Shown here: positions 44,851 through 56,717 of the stretch, piece after piece
Numbering within the stretch: the stretch's first letter is position 1
How the letters are laid out: every line of letters starts with the position of its first letter
NCBI GenBank assembly: GCA_902618795.1
Contig: CACNCF010000003.1
Span: forward strand, 62,001 to 126,000
Length of the DNA stretch: 64,000 bases
Source of the DNA: an uncultured Prochlorococcus sp.
GTDB taxonomy: Bacteria > Cyanobacteriota > Cyanobacteriia > PCC-6307 > Cyanobiaceae
Direction: 5' to 3'
Notes under the pieces: generated by a model
Databases searched by the model: none
What the model was told of the DNA's origin: nothing
The model's input: only the letters and a program-made list of their open reading frames with translations
Program-made: the position numbers and the translations under genes

Positions 44851-47034
44851 TTAGAAATCATTAATTGCATTTAAAGCCATAGCTGCTATTGCTTTATCTG
44901 TCGCTTTTGGCAATTGGACGTATTTCCCTTGAGCAGCCTCTGCTAATTCTTTACCAAATCCACTTGCTATAAATTTTCTCTCTGTATCAATTACTAAGAG
45001 TTTTATCCCAAGCATTGGATACTTTGCAGCGATATCAAGAACCTCCTGTTTTAAATTGACATTTTCATTTTCGTTATCTTTTCCCTCAACCTCATTTTGT
45101 CCTAGAGATAATCCTAATGGAACATTTCCTCGGCCATCAGTGATCCCCACAACAATAACTTGACCTATATCTCCTGTTGAAAGAGCATTTTTTGCTACTT
45201 TTGCTGATTGTGTTAATCCATGTGCCAAAGGGGATCCACCACCACAAGGCATTGTTTCCAATCTTCTTTTTGCAGCAGTTATTGATCTTGTTGGAGGCAA
45301 AAGCACTTCGGCCTGATTACCTCTAAAGGGAATTAGGGCAACTTCATCTCTATTCTCATATGCCTCTGTTAAAAGTCTTATTACAGCGCCTTTGGCACTT
45401 TGCATTCTATTTAAAGCCATAGAGCCACTAGCATCAACCAGAAAAATTACTAAAGCTCCCGCCTTTTTTTGAAGAAGCTTTGCCCTAAAATCATTTTCTT
45501 CAATAACTATTGATTTATTAGGGTTCCTTAATCTTCTTGATTTCTGATAGGGAGCAGCAGCTCGAAGGGTAGCATCTACAGCAATTCTTTTTACTTTGCC
45601 TTTTGGAATAATAGGTTTTACATATCTTCCTCTACTGTCACTAAATATAACTGATCTACTCCCGCTATTCCCCGCTTTAGCTTTAGCTGATGAAAAAAGC
45701 AATAAATCAGGATCAACCATACATGCCTCAGGGTCTAATATAAATTCTTCGGGTATTTCGGGAGTAGATTCTTCTTCTCCATCAGAATTATCTTCTTCTT
45801 GTTCTTGGTCTTGCTCATTATCATTTTCACTAGTATCAGGTTCAGACTCTTCATTGTTTGATTGAGGTGGGGGAGGGGGACTCTGATCCTCTGGAGGGGG
45901 GGGTTGAATATCATCATCTTCTGGAGGTATTTGCATTGCTCTTGGAAGAATAACTAACCTTACTGCAACTTTAAGATCTTCAGAATTTACATTCTCATCG
46001 CCTCGAAGAGCTGCATTAGCCTTTGCTACTTTTACTGCAAATAATTCTGATCTATGCCCTTCTACTCCTCCTCTAAGAGCTTCATTCACTAAATAGGTTA
46101 TTTGCTCTTTTGTTATCTTGACATCCTTTAACCATTGCCTTGCTAAGATTAATTGAGTAGATAAATTATCAGATTCTTCCGACCATTTCTCTGAAAATTT
46201 AATATTATTTTCTGCATGCGATAAAACAGATTTTGTAATTTCAACTCTTTGAGCATAATCAATAGATTGATCTGCGGAAAGCACAATCGCAAAACGATCT
46301 AAAACATGATCTCTTAAAGCACCTTCTTCAGGATTATAAGTTGCTATTAAAAGTGACTTACAAGGATGAGAAAGGCTTAAACCATCTCTTTCAATATTAT
46401 TTTTCTCTCTTCCTGTAGCTTCAAGAATTAAATTTACGATACCATCATCCAATAAATTTATATCATCTACATAAAGAACACCTCTGTGAGCCTCTGCCAA
46501 AATTCCAGGCTGAAAAACTTGTTCCCCCGTACTTAATGAGGCAGCGACGTCAATTGATCCAACAAGTCTGTCTTCAGTTATGCCAATAGGAACTTGAATA
46601 AATGGAGCCTCTCTTACTTTTTTCGGAATTTCTTCAATATGATTCAAATAATCACTTCCAATTATCTCCTCCAATAATTTATTAGTACTAATATCCCATT
46701 CCTCTGGTTTATCTGGATCTAGGTTCCTACCAATAGGTCTTAATGTAGTTCCATTATTTTTCTCAGTAACCTTTTCCAGTATTATTTCATTATCTAATAC
46801 CTCTATAGGAGGAAGTAAAGTATGTAAACCCCTTGCCAAAACTGACTTACCAGTACCTCTTCCGCCAGCAATAATTACTCCCCCTAAACTGGGATCAACT
46901 GCTGCCAAAAGTAAAGATAATTTCAATAAGCTATGACCTGTAATTGCGGCCAAAGGGAAAGCTCTAAAAGAATCCCTTGACTTCATTAAATCTTTTATTT
47001 CTCCTTTTTCTTTTAACTCGGGGTTCAAAATCAC
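44851..47034 (-). CDS. chlD: Magnesium chelatase subunit D
   Basis: AAA+ domain, poly-Pro/acidic linker ([13 protein letters not shown]...), VWA domain ([27 protein letters not shown]). Confidence 0.96.
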   Translation of the reverse strand: MILNPELKEKGEIKDLMKSRDSFRAFPLAAITGHSLLKLSLLLAAVDPSLGGVIIAGGRGTGKSVLARGLHTLLPPIEVLDNEIILEKVTEKNNGTTLRPIGRNLDPDKPEEWDISTNKLLEEIIGSDYLNHIEEIPKKVREAPFIQVPIGITEDRLVGSIDVAASLSTGEQVFQPGILAEAHRGVLYVDDINLLDDGIVNLILEATGREKNNIERDGLSLSHPCKSLLIATYNPEEGALRDHVLDRFAIVLSADQSIDYAQRVEITKSVLSHAENNIKFSEKWSEESDNLSTQLILARQWLKDVKITKEQITYLVNEALRGGVEGHRSELFAVKVAKANAALRGDENVNSEDLKVAVRLVILPRAMQIPPEDDDIQPPPPEDQSPPPPPQSNNEESEPDTSENDNEQDQEQEEDNSDGEEESTPEIPEEFILDPEACMVDPDLLLFSSAKAKAGNSGSRSVIFSDSRGRYVKPIIPKGKVKRIAVDATLRAAAPYQKSRRLRNPNKSIVIEENDFRAKLLQKKAGALVIFLVDASGSMALNRMQSAKGAVIRLLTEAYENRDEVALIPFRGNQAEVLLPPTRSITAAKRRLETMPCGGGSPLAHGLTQSAKVAKNALSTGDIGQVIVVGITDGRGNVPLGLSLGQNEVEGKDNENENVNLKQEVLDIAAKYPMLGIKLLVIDTERKFIASGFGKELAEAAQGKYVQLPKATDKAIAAMALNAINDF

Positions 47035-47070
47035 TTTAAAAATGCCTGATATAGAATTTATCCAATAACT

Positions 47071-47646
47071 TTGTTTTTTGTAGTGGAATTATCAAATCTT
47101 AATATCAAAAATGGACTATGTATATCCCTCGGAGCAAATATTGATAGTAAATTCGGAAGCCCTCTTGAGTCACTATTAATTTGCAAACCAAAAATAGAGG
47201 ATTTAATAAATGACTGGGGAGATAGTTCCAACGAAAAAAAAGAAGAGAAAAGCAAATTTCATGCAAACTTTTTTTGGTCTTCAATTTATGAGACATTACC
47301 TCATGGTGTTGATTATGAGCAGCCAAATTATTTAAATACTCTATTACTAATAAAAAGTAATTCTTTCCCTAAACCATCAAATAAAAACGCGAAATTACTT
47401 TTAAAAGAGCTAAAAAAGTTAGAGAGATTTTTCGGACGAGAAGAGACGCCAAAAGGTAAGAAATGGCTATCAAGATGTCTCGATCTAGATATTCTTTGGT
47501 GGGAAGATTTTCATACGGTTGACGAGGAATTAACATTACCTCACCCTAGATTCATGAATCGGAATTTCGTTATTACACCACTTTCTGAAATTTTAAGTAG
47601 AAGCCAAAAAATCACAAAGTTTGATGACCCAAAATGGTCTATGTAA
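47071..47646 (+). CDS. folK: 2-amino-4-hydroxy-6-hydroxymethyldihydropteridine pyrophosphokinase
   Basis: [64 protein letters not shown]. Confidence 0.9.
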   Translation: MFFVVELSNLNIKNGLCISLGANIDSKFGSPLESLLICKPKIEDLINDWGDSSNEKKEEKSKFHANFFWSSIYETLPHGVDYEQPNYLNTLLLIKSNSFPKPSNKNAKLLLKELKKLERFFGREETPKGKKWLSRCLDLDILWWEDFHTVDEELTLPHPRFMNRNFVITPLSEILSRSQKITKFDDPKWSM

Positions 47647-47697
47647 TTGATTTACAAAACCAAAAAATAACTGTTAAGCTATTTTTATTTAAAATTA

Positions 47698-48261
47698 ATG
47701 GGCAACATAAACTTTTTAAAAAGATCCATTTTTAAAGAAAAAATATCTGAGTTAAAGTCAAAAAAATTTAGTTTCGAAATAAATAGAATTGAGCTTCCAA
47801 ATGGACACCAAGGTGAATATGGATACATTAAGCATCCTGGAGCAGCTTTAGCAGTACCTATTACAAAAGACAATAAAGTTATCATTCTCCGGCAATATAG
47901 ATTTGCTGTTTCAAGATACTTATTAGAATTTCCAGCAGGCACATTAGAAATAGGTGAAACACCTATTAATTCAATTAAAAGAGAAATACAAGAAGAAACT
48001 GGATTTAGTGCAAACAAATGGGATGAACTAGGAACTCTTGTCCCTGCTCCAGGTTATGCAGATGAAGAAATTAATTTATTTTTAGCGCGTGATTTGAGCA
48101 AACTAAATTCCGAGGTTAAAGGAGATTTAGATGAAGATATAGAAGTATTAATTTTAGATCCGAACGAACTAGATAATCTTATTTCTAGCGGGGATGAGAT
48201 TCTTGACGCAAAAACTGTGACAGCTTGGTTTAGAGCTAAACAATTTTTAGATAAATTATGA
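47698..48261 (+). CDS. NUDIX hydrolase (ADP-ribose pyrophosphatase-like)
   Basis: Nudix box GTLEIGETPINSIKREIQEETGF. Confidence 0.92.
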   Translation: MGNINFLKRSIFKEKISELKSKKFSFEINRIELPNGHQGEYGYIKHPGAALAVPITKDNKVIILRQYRFAVSRYLLEFPAGTLEIGETPINSIKREIQEETGFSANKWDELGTLVPAPGYADEEINLFLARDLSKLNSEVKGDLDEDIEVLILDPNELDNLISSGDEILDAKTVTAWFRAKQFLDKL

Positions 48262-49694
48262 ATAAACCTAGAATACTTTTTTGGCATAGAAAGGATTTAA
48301 GAATATTTGACAATCAAGCCCTAATCAAAGCATTTTCATTATCAAATGCTATTACTTCAACTTACATATTTGATAAAAATTACCCACACGATTTCAATGC
48401 AAGTTCAAGAGCTTGGTTTCTAGTAAATTCGCTTCAAGAATTAGGAAATAATTGGAAAAAAATGGGCAGTAGATTAATCATGGAAGAAGGAGATCCGGTA
48501 TTAATAATTCCTCAATTAGCAAAGAAAATAGATGCTAAATTTGTTTTTTGGAATAGATCAATTGAACCTTATGAGATAAATCGCGATTTAAAAATAAAAA
48601 AAAATTTAAAAGAACAAAATATTCAAGTTATTGAAACTTGGGATCACTTATTAGTAGAACCTTTAAAAATATTTTCCGGAAATAATAAACCTTATTCAGT
48701 TTATGGGCCTTTTTATAAAAACCTTAAATCAAAAATGAATTTATTAGGTCCATATGACCAAAATAAAGTTGTTTTCCAGTTTAAAGATATAGATAATAAA
48801 CTCAAAGAAAATAAGGCAATAAATTCATCTGATTCGGTTCTAGAGAAATTTATCAAAAATATCAAATTTTCTGGTTCGAATACTTGTCCATGTAGACCTG
48901 GAGAGAATGCTGCAGAAACATTATTCGAAAACTTCATTTACGAAAAAAAAATATATTCTTATAATTCTGCACGAGATTTTCCTTCCCATAATGGGACATC
49001 TTTTCTAAGTGCATCTCTCAGATTCGGCACCATTAGCATTAGAAAAATTTGGAACTCCACATTAAATTTAAATTCAGATTTTGCAAATCAAGGCAATTAT
49101 CTATCGATTGAAACTTGGCAAAAAGAACTTATTTGGCGTGAATTTTATCAACATTGCTTATTCCATTTCCCAGAGCTAGAGAAAGGTCCATATAGAAAAA
49201 AATGGGATCACTTTCCATGGCAAAACAATAATGAATGGTTTCAGCATTGGAGCAACGGAGAGACCGGAGTACCGATAGTTGATGCTGCAATGCGTCAACT
49301 AAATAGTACTGGCTGGATGCATAACAGATGTAGGATGATAGTCGCTTCATTTCTGGTAAAAGATCTTATATGCAATTGGCAAATGGGCGAGAAAAAATTT
49401 ATGGAGACTTTGGTTGATGGAGACTTAGCTGCAAATAATGGGGGATGGCAGTGGAGCGCCAGTAGCGGTATGGATCCAAAACCACTTAGAATTTTTAATC
49501 CATATACTCAAGCAAAAAAATTTGATCCTATTTGCGAATATATAAAATATTGGATTCCTGAATTATCTAAAGTGTCAAATTCAGAATTATTAAATGGGGA
49601 GATATCTAATTTAGAAAAAAATAATTATTCAAGACCAATTGTCAATCACAACATACAACAAAGATTATTTAAATCACTTTATGCTGAAATTTGA
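48258..49694 (+). CDS. Deoxyribodipyrimidine photolyase / cryptochrome family
   Basis: RILFWHRKDLRIFDNQAL, WQKELIWREFYQHCLFHFPE, GVPIVDAAMRQLNSTGWMHNRCRMIVASFLVKDL, DGDLAANNGGWQWSASSGMDPKPLRIFNP. Confidence 0.95.
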   Translation: MNKPRILFWHRKDLRIFDNQALIKAFSLSNAITSTYIFDKNYPHDFNASSRAWFLVNSLQELGNNWKKMGSRLIMEEGDPVLIIPQLAKKIDAKFVFWNRSIEPYEINRDLKIKKNLKEQNIQVIETWDHLLVEPLKIFSGNNKPYSVYGPFYKNLKSKMNLLGPYDQNKVVFQFKDIDNKLKENKAINSSDSVLEKFIKNIKFSGSNTCPCRPGENAAETLFENFIYEKKIYSYNSARDFPSHNGTSFLSASLRFGTISIRKIWNSTLNLNSDFANQGNYLSIETWQKELIWREFYQHCLFHFPELEKGPYRKKWDHFPWQNNNEWFQHWSNGETGVPIVDAAMRQLNSTGWMHNRCRMIVASFLVKDLICNWQMGEKKFMETLVDGDLAANNGGWQWSASSGMDPKPLRIFNPYTQAKKFDPICEYIKYWIPELSKVSNSELLNGEISNLEKNNYSRPIVNHNIQQRLFKSLYAEI

Positions 49695-50884
49695 ATTTCC
49701 TCTATACAATTCTTTAAAACTTTATTTAAATTTTCTGCTACATAAACTTGCTCTTCATAGGAAATTTCAGGAAACATTGGAAGACTAAGAACTTCTGTAC
49801 AAATTCTCTCTGTATTAATGAGTTTTGTTCTAGAAAAATTTTTATTTTTGTAAGCTATTTGTGCGTGTATTGGAATTGGATAATAAATAATTGAATTAAT
49901 ACCTTTTTCAAAAAGTTGTTGTTTTACCAAATTCCTCAAGGAATAGTATTTTTTGCAATCAGTATCAAATAAATTTGAAAAATCTTCATTTAAAAAATAT
50001 TTATCGTTTCTTAATTTAATTACAAATTGATTCCAAGAATGGGAAATTGAATCAGAGCTAATTTTTGGAAAACTAATAAATGGATTTTTTTCTAATAAAT
50101 CAAGGTAATTATTAGCAATTTTTTGGCGATTATTAATCCACTCAGAAATATATTTAATTTTAATGTTTAATATGGCAGCTTGAATGGTATCGAGTCTGCT
50201 GTTATAACCAATTTGGGTATGATGATATCTTATTGGGCTGCCATGAACAGCCAGTTCTCTAATTTTTTTTGCAATCTTTTGATCTGAAGTTGTTACTGCT
50301 CCACCATCTCCAGCAGCTCCTAAATTTTTAGTAGGGAAAAAGCTAAAACAGCCTATATCACCAATACTACCAACTTTGGAAGTTTCCCACATTGTGCATG
50401 TTGCCTGAGCACAATCTTCGATTACTCTTAAGTCATATTTCTTGGCCAAAGATTTTATTAAGGTCATATTCACTGCATTACCAAATAAATGAACTGGCAT
50501 AATTGCCTTGGTATTAGAATTTATTTCTTGTTCTATTAGTTCAGTATTAATGAGATAAGTTTCTGGATCTATATCTACCAAAACAGGATTAGCACCAACT
50601 GCACTAATAGCCTCTGCAGTTGCAAAAAAGCTAAAAGATGAGGTAATAACTTCATCACCCACACCAATATCTAATGCGCGCAAAGCTAATACTAAAGCAT
50701 CAGTTCCACTATTGCATCCAATAGTATTCTCAACACCAATCAGATTTGAAAAACTCTCCTCAAATTTGGCAATTTCTTGTCCTCCAATATACTGGCCCGC
50801 TTTTAAAACTTTAGAAACCTCACTCTCAATTTCAGAGCCAATTTCTTGGAACTGCCTATCTAAAGTAAATGGAGGTATCTGCAT
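49679..50884 (-). CDS. DegT/DnrJ/EryC1/StrS-type PLP-dependent aminotransferase
   Basis: GCNSGTDALVLALRALDIGVGDEVITSSFSFFATAEAI, IEDCAQATC, FSFFPTKNLGAAGDGGAVTT. Confidence 0.95.
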   Translation of the reverse strand: MQIPPFTLDRQFQEIGSEIESEVSKVLKAGQYIGGQEIAKFEESFSNLIGVENTIGCNSGTDALVLALRALDIGVGDEVITSSFSFFATAEAISAVGANPVLVDIDPETYLINTELIEQEINSNTKAIMPVHLFGNAVNMTLIKSLAKKYDLRVIEDCAQATCTMWETSKVGSIGDIGCFSFFPTKNLGAAGDGGAVTTSDQKIAKKIRELAVHGSPIRYHHTQIGYNSRLDTIQAAILNIKIKYISEWINNRQKIANNYLDLLEKNPFISFPKISSDSISHSWNQFVIKLRNDKYFLNEDFSNLFDTDCKKYYSLRNLVKQQLFEKGINSIIYYPIPIHAQIAYKNKNFSRTKLINTERICTEVLSLPMFPEISYEEQVYVAENLNKVLKNCIEEIQISA

Positions 50885-50937
50885 AGTAAATATATTAACC
50901 CTAAACCATATTTCTATGGGTAAAAAAAATTTTTAAT

Positions 50938-51537
50938 TCATTTAAACCAACTTGGTTCTTTACCAGGAGTCCATTTTATATTGCAACCTAAAGAAGGCAT
51001 TTGATTTGAAGGATAAGAATTATCTTGATTCAAATCTTTTACAGCAGAGCGCAAATCTTTTCCAGATAGAGGGATATTATTACCTGGTCTACTATCGTCT
51101 AATTGGCCATGATAATACAATAAAAAATCACCATCTCCATTATTTGAAAAAAGATAAAAATCTGGGGTGCAAGCCGCTTTTAATTTCTTAGCAAAATTTT
51201 GATTTTCATCATATAGATAAGGAAAACTCCATCCCTGTTTTTGTGCTTGTAATCTCAAATTTTTAGGAGAATCTGAAGGATGAGTGACAATATCATTGCT
51301 AGAAATTGCAACTGTTTGAACTGTATTTTCAATTTCTTTACTTAAGGTGAAAATTTGATTCTCAATATATTTAACAAATGGACAATGGGCACAAATAAAC
51401 ATTAAAAGCAAATGCCGATTATCTAGATTATCAGAATTAAAATATTCATTTTTTGAAGAATTAGCATTTAACATTTCGAAATTCGGTAATTGAAAACCTA
51501 ATTCCAAAACCATAGAATTTGTTCTTACCATGTTCAA
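50938..51537 (-). CDS. Thioredoxin-fold (AhpC/TSA redoxin-like) protein
   Basis: LLLMFICAHCPFVKYIENQI; YLYDENQNFAKKLKAACTPDFYLF. Confidence 0.88.
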   Translation of the reverse strand: MNMVRTNSMVLELGFQLPNFEMLNANSSKNEYFNSDNLDNRHLLLMFICAHCPFVKYIENQIFTLSKEIENTVQTVAISSNDIVTHPSDSPKNLRLQAQKQGWSFPYLYDENQNFAKKLKAACTPDFYLFSNNGDGDFLLYYHGQLDDSRPGNNIPLSGKDLRSAVKDLNQDNSYPSNQMPSLGCNIKWTPGKEPSWFK

Positions 51538-51636
51538 GTTAAAAATTCTTTGATATTTGAAAATTATTGTATATTTTGCAGTAATCCGTAAAGATAGGTA
51601 CTTCTATATAGGAGAATAATAGAAATAATAAACAAA

Positions 51637-52419
51637 ATGCTTCTAAATCTAACTGGCAAAAAAATTCTTGTTACGGGAATTGCCAACAATCGTTCAATAG
51701 CATGGGGTATCGCTCAACAACTTTCAAAAGCTGGCGCAGAACTTGGAATCACATATTTGCCTGATGATAAGGGAAGATTCGAGTCTAAAGTTAGAGAACT
51801 AACTGAACCTTTAAACCCATCGTTATTTTTGCCTCTTGATGTTCAAAATCCAGCTCAAATTGAAGAAATCTTTAAAAATATAAAAGATAATTGGGGGCAA
51901 ATTGACGGATTAGTTCACTGCCTAGCATTTGCAGGACGCGATGAATTGATTGGAGATTATAGTGCTACCACTTCAGAGGGCTTTGATAGGGCTCTTAATA
52001 TAAGTGCGTATTCGTTAGCACCTTTATGTAAAGCAGCAAAACCACTTTTTAGTGATGGTGCTGGAGTTGTCTCATTAACTTATTTAGGTTCAGAAAGGGC
52101 GATTCCTAACTATAACGTGATGGGAGTTGCCAAAGCAGCTTTAGAAGCTTCAGTAAGATATCTTTCTGCAGAACTTGGTCCCGAAAAACAAGTCAGAGTA
52201 AACGCAATAAGTGCTGGGCCTATAAGAACACTTGCGAGTTCTGCTATAGGTGGCATTTTAGATATGATTCACAATGTTGAAGAAAAGGCTCCTTTACGCA
52301 GAACAGTCACCCAAACAGAAGTAGGCAATACTGCTGCTTTTTTATTAAGTGATCTCTCTAGCGGCATTTCAGGCCAAACAATTTATGTTGATGCGGGTTA
52401 CTGCATTAATGGAATGTAA
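51637..52419 (+). CDS. fabI: Enoyl-[acyl-carrier-protein] reductase (NADH)
   Basis: GKKILVTGIANNRSIAWGIAQQL, GLVHCLAFAGR, YNVMGVAKAALEASVRYLSAELG. Confidence 0.97.
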   Translation: MLLNLTGKKILVTGIANNRSIAWGIAQQLSKAGAELGITYLPDDKGRFESKVRELTEPLNPSLFLPLDVQNPAQIEEIFKNIKDNWGQIDGLVHCLAFAGRDELIGDYSATTSEGFDRALNISAYSLAPLCKAAKPLFSDGAGVVSLTYLGSERAIPNYNVMGVAKAALEASVRYLSAELGPEKQVRVNAISAGPIRTLASSAIGGILDMIHNVEEKAPLRRTVTQTEVGNTAAFLLSDLSSGISGQTIYVDAGYCINGM

Positions 52420-52439
52420 ACTAAGTTTTTTGCATAAAA

Positions 52440-53045
52440 ATGTCATCTCTAAGGCAATCTGAAATAAAAAGAAAAACGAATGAAACAGATATTTCTGTAT
52501 TTATAAACTTAGATGGAAATGGAAATTCTGAGATTGATACCGGGATACCATTCTTAGATCATATGCTTCATCAAATATCCAGTCATGGTTTGTTCGATTT
52601 AAAAATAAAAGCAATAGGAGATACCCATATTGATGATCATCATACAAATGAAGATGTAGGAATCGCATTAGGCAAAGCATTTTCAAAAGCCTTGGGAGAA
52701 AGAAAAGGAATAAGCAGATTTGGACATTTCTTTGCCCCATTAGATGAAGCATTAGTTCAAGTCACTTTAGACTGCTCTGGTAGACCTCATCTATCTTATG
52801 ATCTTCAATTAAAAGCCCCTAGAATAGGAAATTATGATACTGAACTAGTAAGAGAATTTTTTATTGCCTTTGTAAATAACAGCGGTATTACTCTGCATAT
52901 TAATCAAATACGAGGAAGTAATTCACATCATATAGTTGAGGCGTGCTTTAAAGCTTTTTCAAGAGCAATGAGAATGGCTACCGAGATAGATCCAAGAAGA
53001 TCTGATTCAATTCCAAGCAGTAAAGGAATGTTAGAAAAACAATAA
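52440..53045 (+). CDS. hisB: Imidazoleglycerol-phosphate dehydratase
   Basis: [54 protein letters not shown]. Confidence 0.97.
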   Translation: MSSLRQSEIKRKTNETDISVFINLDGNGNSEIDTGIPFLDHMLHQISSHGLFDLKIKAIGDTHIDDHHTNEDVGIALGKAFSKALGERKGISRFGHFFAPLDEALVQVTLDCSGRPHLSYDLQLKAPRIGNYDTELVREFFIAFVNNSGITLHINQIRGSNSHHIVEACFKAFSRAMRMATEIDPRRSDSIPSSKGMLEKQ

Positions 53046-53117
53046 AATAGGAATTTTTTTGAATCAGCCACAATTCAGTTGATTTTTGGCGAAGATAGAT
53101 AAAGTGATTAATTTGTT

Positions 53118-54602
53118 GTGACTAATTTACAAGATAAAAAAATTGATAAATTTAATACTTTTAAAAAAGAAGATTGGTCAAGCGCTTATCAAAATGTAGA
53201 AAAGGAGCTAACTAAAGAGCCTCTAAAAATTAGCAAAGGTAATAATATTAAAAACTTAAATGGAACATTATTAAGAAATGGACCAGGAATATTAGAGAGA
53301 GGTGGACAATGGGTTCATCATCCATTTGATGGTGATGGGATGATAACATCCATAAAATTCGAAAATGGTCAGCCATTCTTAACAAATAGATTTGTTAAAA
53401 CTAAAGGCTATTTAGAAGAAGAAAAAATAGATAAATTTATTTATAGAGGTGTTTTTGGAACACAAAAAAATGGAGGGATTTTAAATAATGCATTAGATCT
53501 AAAATTCAAGAATATCGCTAATACACATGTCATTAAATTAGGAGATGAAATTCTCGCATTATGGGAAGCAGCAGGTCCACATGCAATGGATCCTGGTAGT
53601 CTTGAAACTATTGGTTTAACAACATTAAAAGGAGTACTCAAGCCTAACGAAGCATTCAGTGCTCATCCCAAAACAGACCTAAACTCAAATGAATCTTCAG
53701 AACTTTTAGTCACTTTTGGAGTACAAACTGGGCCAAAAAGTACCATTAGATTAATGGAATTTGATAATGCTGGTACAAATTCTGGAAAGCTCATTTTTGA
53801 CAGAAAAGATACCTTTAATGGCTTTGCATTCCTTCATGATTTCGCAATTACAACTAATTGGGCAATATTTTTACAGAATGCTATTGATTTCAATCCCCTT
53901 CCATTTGTAATGGGTCAAAGAGGAGCAGCACAATGTCTAAAGTCAAACCCAAATAAAAAGGCAAAGTTTTTTATCATCCCAAGAGAAAGTGGATCATTTA
54001 GAGGCCAGCCTCCTTTAACAATAGATGCTCCAGAAGGATTCGTTTTTCATCATGTAAACGCATTTGAAAAAGATTCCAAAATCGTATTAGATAGTATTTT
54101 TTATGATGACTTCCCATCAGTTGGTCCAGACGAGAATTTCAGAGATATTGACTTTGATCAATATCCGGAAGGAAAACTGAAAAGATCAATTATCGATCTA
54201 AAGAAAAAAACTTGTGAACTTGAAACTTTCAGTGAACAATGTTGTGAATTTGCTGTTGTTAATCCTAAAAACTTAGGATTAAAAGCAACTTTTAGTTGGA
54301 TGGCAAGCACATCTCAAAAGCTAGGGAACGCTCCACTTCAAGCAATAAAAAAAATAAATTTAACTTCTAAGGAAGAGATTTTTTGGTCAGCAGGTCCAAG
54401 TGGATTTGTTAGTGAACCAATTATGGTTCCATCAGAAAACTCTTCAAATGAAGATGAAGGATTTTTATTTATACTTCTATGGAACGGAGAAAGAAGAGGA
54501 AGCGATTTAGTGATATTAGACGCAAAAGACTTAAAGGAATTAGCTGTTTATGAATTACCCATTTCAATTCCTCATGGCCTTCATGGATCTTGGGTTAATT
54601 GA
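53118..54602 (+). CDS. Carotenoid (apocarotenoid) cleavage oxygenase, RPE65-like family
   Basis: GTLLRNGPGILERGGQWVHHPFDGDGMI, WEAAGPHAMDP, FLHDFAITTNW, FHHVNAFE; GTG start. Confidence 0.92.
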   Translation: MTNLQDKKIDKFNTFKKEDWSSAYQNVEKELTKEPLKISKGNNIKNLNGTLLRNGPGILERGGQWVHHPFDGDGMITSIKFENGQPFLTNRFVKTKGYLEEEKIDKFIYRGVFGTQKNGGILNNALDLKFKNIANTHVIKLGDEILALWEAAGPHAMDPGSLETIGLTTLKGVLKPNEAFSAHPKTDLNSNESSELLVTFGVQTGPKSTIRLMEFDNAGTNSGKLIFDRKDTFNGFAFLHDFAITTNWAIFLQNAIDFNPLPFVMGQRGAAQCLKSNPNKKAKFFIIPRESGSFRGQPPLTIDAPEGFVFHHVNAFEKDSKIVLDSIFYDDFPSVGPDENFRDIDFDQYPEGKLKRSIIDLKKKTCELETFSEQCCEFAVVNPKNLGLKATFSWMASTSQKLGNAPLQAIKKINLTSKEEIFWSAGPSGFVSEPIMVPSENSSNEDEGFLFILLWNGERRGSDLVILDAKDLKELAVYELPISIPHGLHGSWVN

Positions 54603-54604
54603 AT

Positions 54605-55219
54605 TTAAGAAAAAATTTCAACTAAATCTGGAATAATTTTTTTTAATGCTTTACCTCTATGACTACAAGAGTCTTTAATATCATTATTCATTTCTGCGAA
54701 AGTTAATCTGGTAGAACTCTCCTCAAAAATTGGGTCATACCCAAAACCACTTTTTCCTCTGGGGTTTAAAATAATATTGCCATGACATTTGGCCTCAGAT
54801 TCAATAATTACTTCACCATTTGGTGAACAAACACAAATATTAGCAATAAAGAAAGCACTTCTATTTTGAAATCCATCAAGTTCTCTTAAAACTCGTTCAA
54901 TTCTCTTCTGATCATTTTCTGCATATCTAGATGAGTAAATGCCAGGCTTACCACCTAGTGCTTCAATACAAATTCCTGAATCATCTGCAATTGAAAAATT
55001 ATTCGTTTTTCTCGAAACTTCACTCGCTTTTTTAATTGCATTATCTCTAAATGTCAATCCATCCTCTTCAACTTCTAATGATTCTGGCTTGAGTAACAAT
55101 TTACAATTAACTCCAGCAAGCAATTTCTTATATTCTTCAATTTTACCTTTATTCCTACTCGCTAAAAATAAATTTTTCATCCTTATTTTCCTGCCAAATT
55201 TATAAAGTCTTGACCCCAC
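54605..55219 (-). CDS. rdgB: RdgB/HAM1-type dITP/XTP pyrophosphatase
   Basis: MKNLFLASRNKGKIEEYKKLL, FSIADDSGICIEALGGKPGIYSSRYA, GKSGFGYDPIF, SHRGKAL. Likely start is ATG at 55180. Confidence 0.93.
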   Translation of the reverse strand: MGSRLYKFGRKIRMKNLFLASRNKGKIEEYKKLLAGVNCKLLLKPESLEVEEDGLTFRDNAIKKASEVSRKTNNFSIADDSGICIEALGGKPGIYSSRYAENDQKRIERVLRELDGFQNRSAFFIANICVCSPNGEVIIESEAKCHGNIILNPRGKSGFGYDPIFEESSTRLTFAEMNNDIKDSCSHRGKALKKIIPDLVEIFS

Positions 55220-56637
55220 TCTAATACCTCAATTAGATAAGATTCTTTGGGTGCTTCACAATATAACCTTAAAAGAGGTTCCGTTCCTGAAAATCTAAAA
55301 AGAAGCCAAAAATTTTTATCAATTCTCAACTTTATTCCGTCGATCTTTGAGATACTTTTTAACTTGTGATTATTAATATTCTCAGGAATATTATCTATGA
55401 TAAATTCTTTAACGTTATTTTTTTCTGACTGATTAGGAAATTTAATATCAATTCTTTTATAAAAACTTGGCCCAAAATCTTCTTGAATTTCATCTAAGGT
55501 TTCATATAAATATTGAGATTTTTCAGCAATTCCATTTAATAAAACCATCGCTGCATATAGAGCATCTCTTTCGGGCATAAAGTCACCAAAACCAACTCCC
55601 CCAGATTCCTCTCCTCCAATAAATATTTTTTCTTTAATCATTTTTTCAGCAATATATTTAAAGCCAACTGGAAGTTCCAAAACATCTCTATTTTGACTCT
55701 CTGATATATTTTTAATAATATCTGAACCACTAACAGTCTTTAAAACTGGATAAGAATTATTTTTAATTTCGCCCAAATAGCTAATAAAGTATGGGAGTAA
55801 ATCTTGAGTACTGGAGTATCTTCCTTTTTCATCAATTGCCGCAATTCTATCACCATCACCATCAAATATAATTCCTAAAGTTTTCACTTCATTTGTTGAA
55901 TTTTTCATTAGTGTTTGTTTTAGATCATTTGCATAATTCAAAAGAGGTTCAGGAGGTTTTCCTCCAAAAAAAGGGTCAGCATCTTGCCTGATTTCTGAAA
56001 TAACTTCTAAATCATTAGAAGCAAAAATCTCAGCCATACAATTTGCAGCTGAACCATGCATAGAATCTACAAAAATTCTCAATTTCATTTTTTTTAATCT
56101 CTTGGAAATATAGTCAATATCAAAAAGGGATTTAATTCTATCTAAATGAAATTTCCTAATATCTACCAATTGATTAAATCCATTTATTTTTTCAATTGAA
56201 TTTCCAAGCATTAATCTTTTTTCAACTTCACTTGTAAAAGATTCGTCAACAGAACATCCATTAAAGCTCTTTATTTTTAGACCCAGCCAATTATATGGGT
56301 TATGACTTGCTGTAATTACTAACGCTCCAAGACAACCGACTTCTTTGGCATAGAAACTACAAGAGGGTGTTGTAACAAAGCTATCAGATAAGATCGGTTC
56401 AAAACCACATCCTCTTACAAAAGGCACTATTTGCTTAGCGAATTCAGAAGCCATAAATCTACGATCATATCCAATAATAATTTTCTTTGAATTAACTTCT
56501 GTATAGTATTGATAATGCAACTCCTGACATGCAGCGACAACAACTCTTGAAAGATTGGAAAGGTTAAAGTCAAAACCAATAATTCCTCTCCAACCATCAG
56601 TTCCAAATTTTATCTTATCTAATTTATCAGCTGTCAA
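55183..56637 (-). CDS. Phosphoglucomutase/phosphomannomutase family protein
   Basis: IKFGTDGWRGIIGFDF, LVITASHNPYNWLGLKIK, IFDGDGDRIAAID, GEESGGVGF, FRFSGTEPLLRLYCEA. Confidence 0.93.
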   Translation of the reverse strand: MTADKLDKIKFGTDGWRGIIGFDFNLSNLSRVVVAACQELHYQYYTEVNSKKIIIGYDRRFMASEFAKQIVPFVRGCGFEPILSDSFVTTPSCSFYAKEVGCLGALVITASHNPYNWLGLKIKSFNGCSVDESFTSEVEKRLMLGNSIEKINGFNQLVDIRKFHLDRIKSLFDIDYISKRLKKMKLRIFVDSMHGSAANCMAEIFASNDLEVISEIRQDADPFFGGKPPEPLLNYANDLKQTLMKNSTNEVKTLGIIFDGDGDRIAAIDEKGRYSSTQDLLPYFISYLGEIKNNSYPVLKTVSGSDIIKNISESQNRDVLELPVGFKYIAEKMIKEKIFIGGEESGGVGFGDFMPERDALYAAMVLLNGIAEKSQYLYETLDEIQEDFGPSFYKRIDIKFPNQSEKNNVKEFIIDNIPENINNHKLKSISKIDGIKLRIDKNFWLLFRFSGTEPLLRLYCEAPKESYLIEVLEWGQDFINLAGK

Positions 56638-56717
56638 ATTTCAAATTTCCTTGATTTCTTTTAATTATCTATACTAATTTATATGAGTAAATTTTAAAAC
56701 CGCCCTTAAAAAATAAT

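Noticed and set aside
45735-45917. Minus-strand ORF and low-complexity acidic/proline repeat in chlD
   Set aside because: The acidic and poly-Pro linker is a normal feature of ChlD; the alternative-frame ORF is its shadow.
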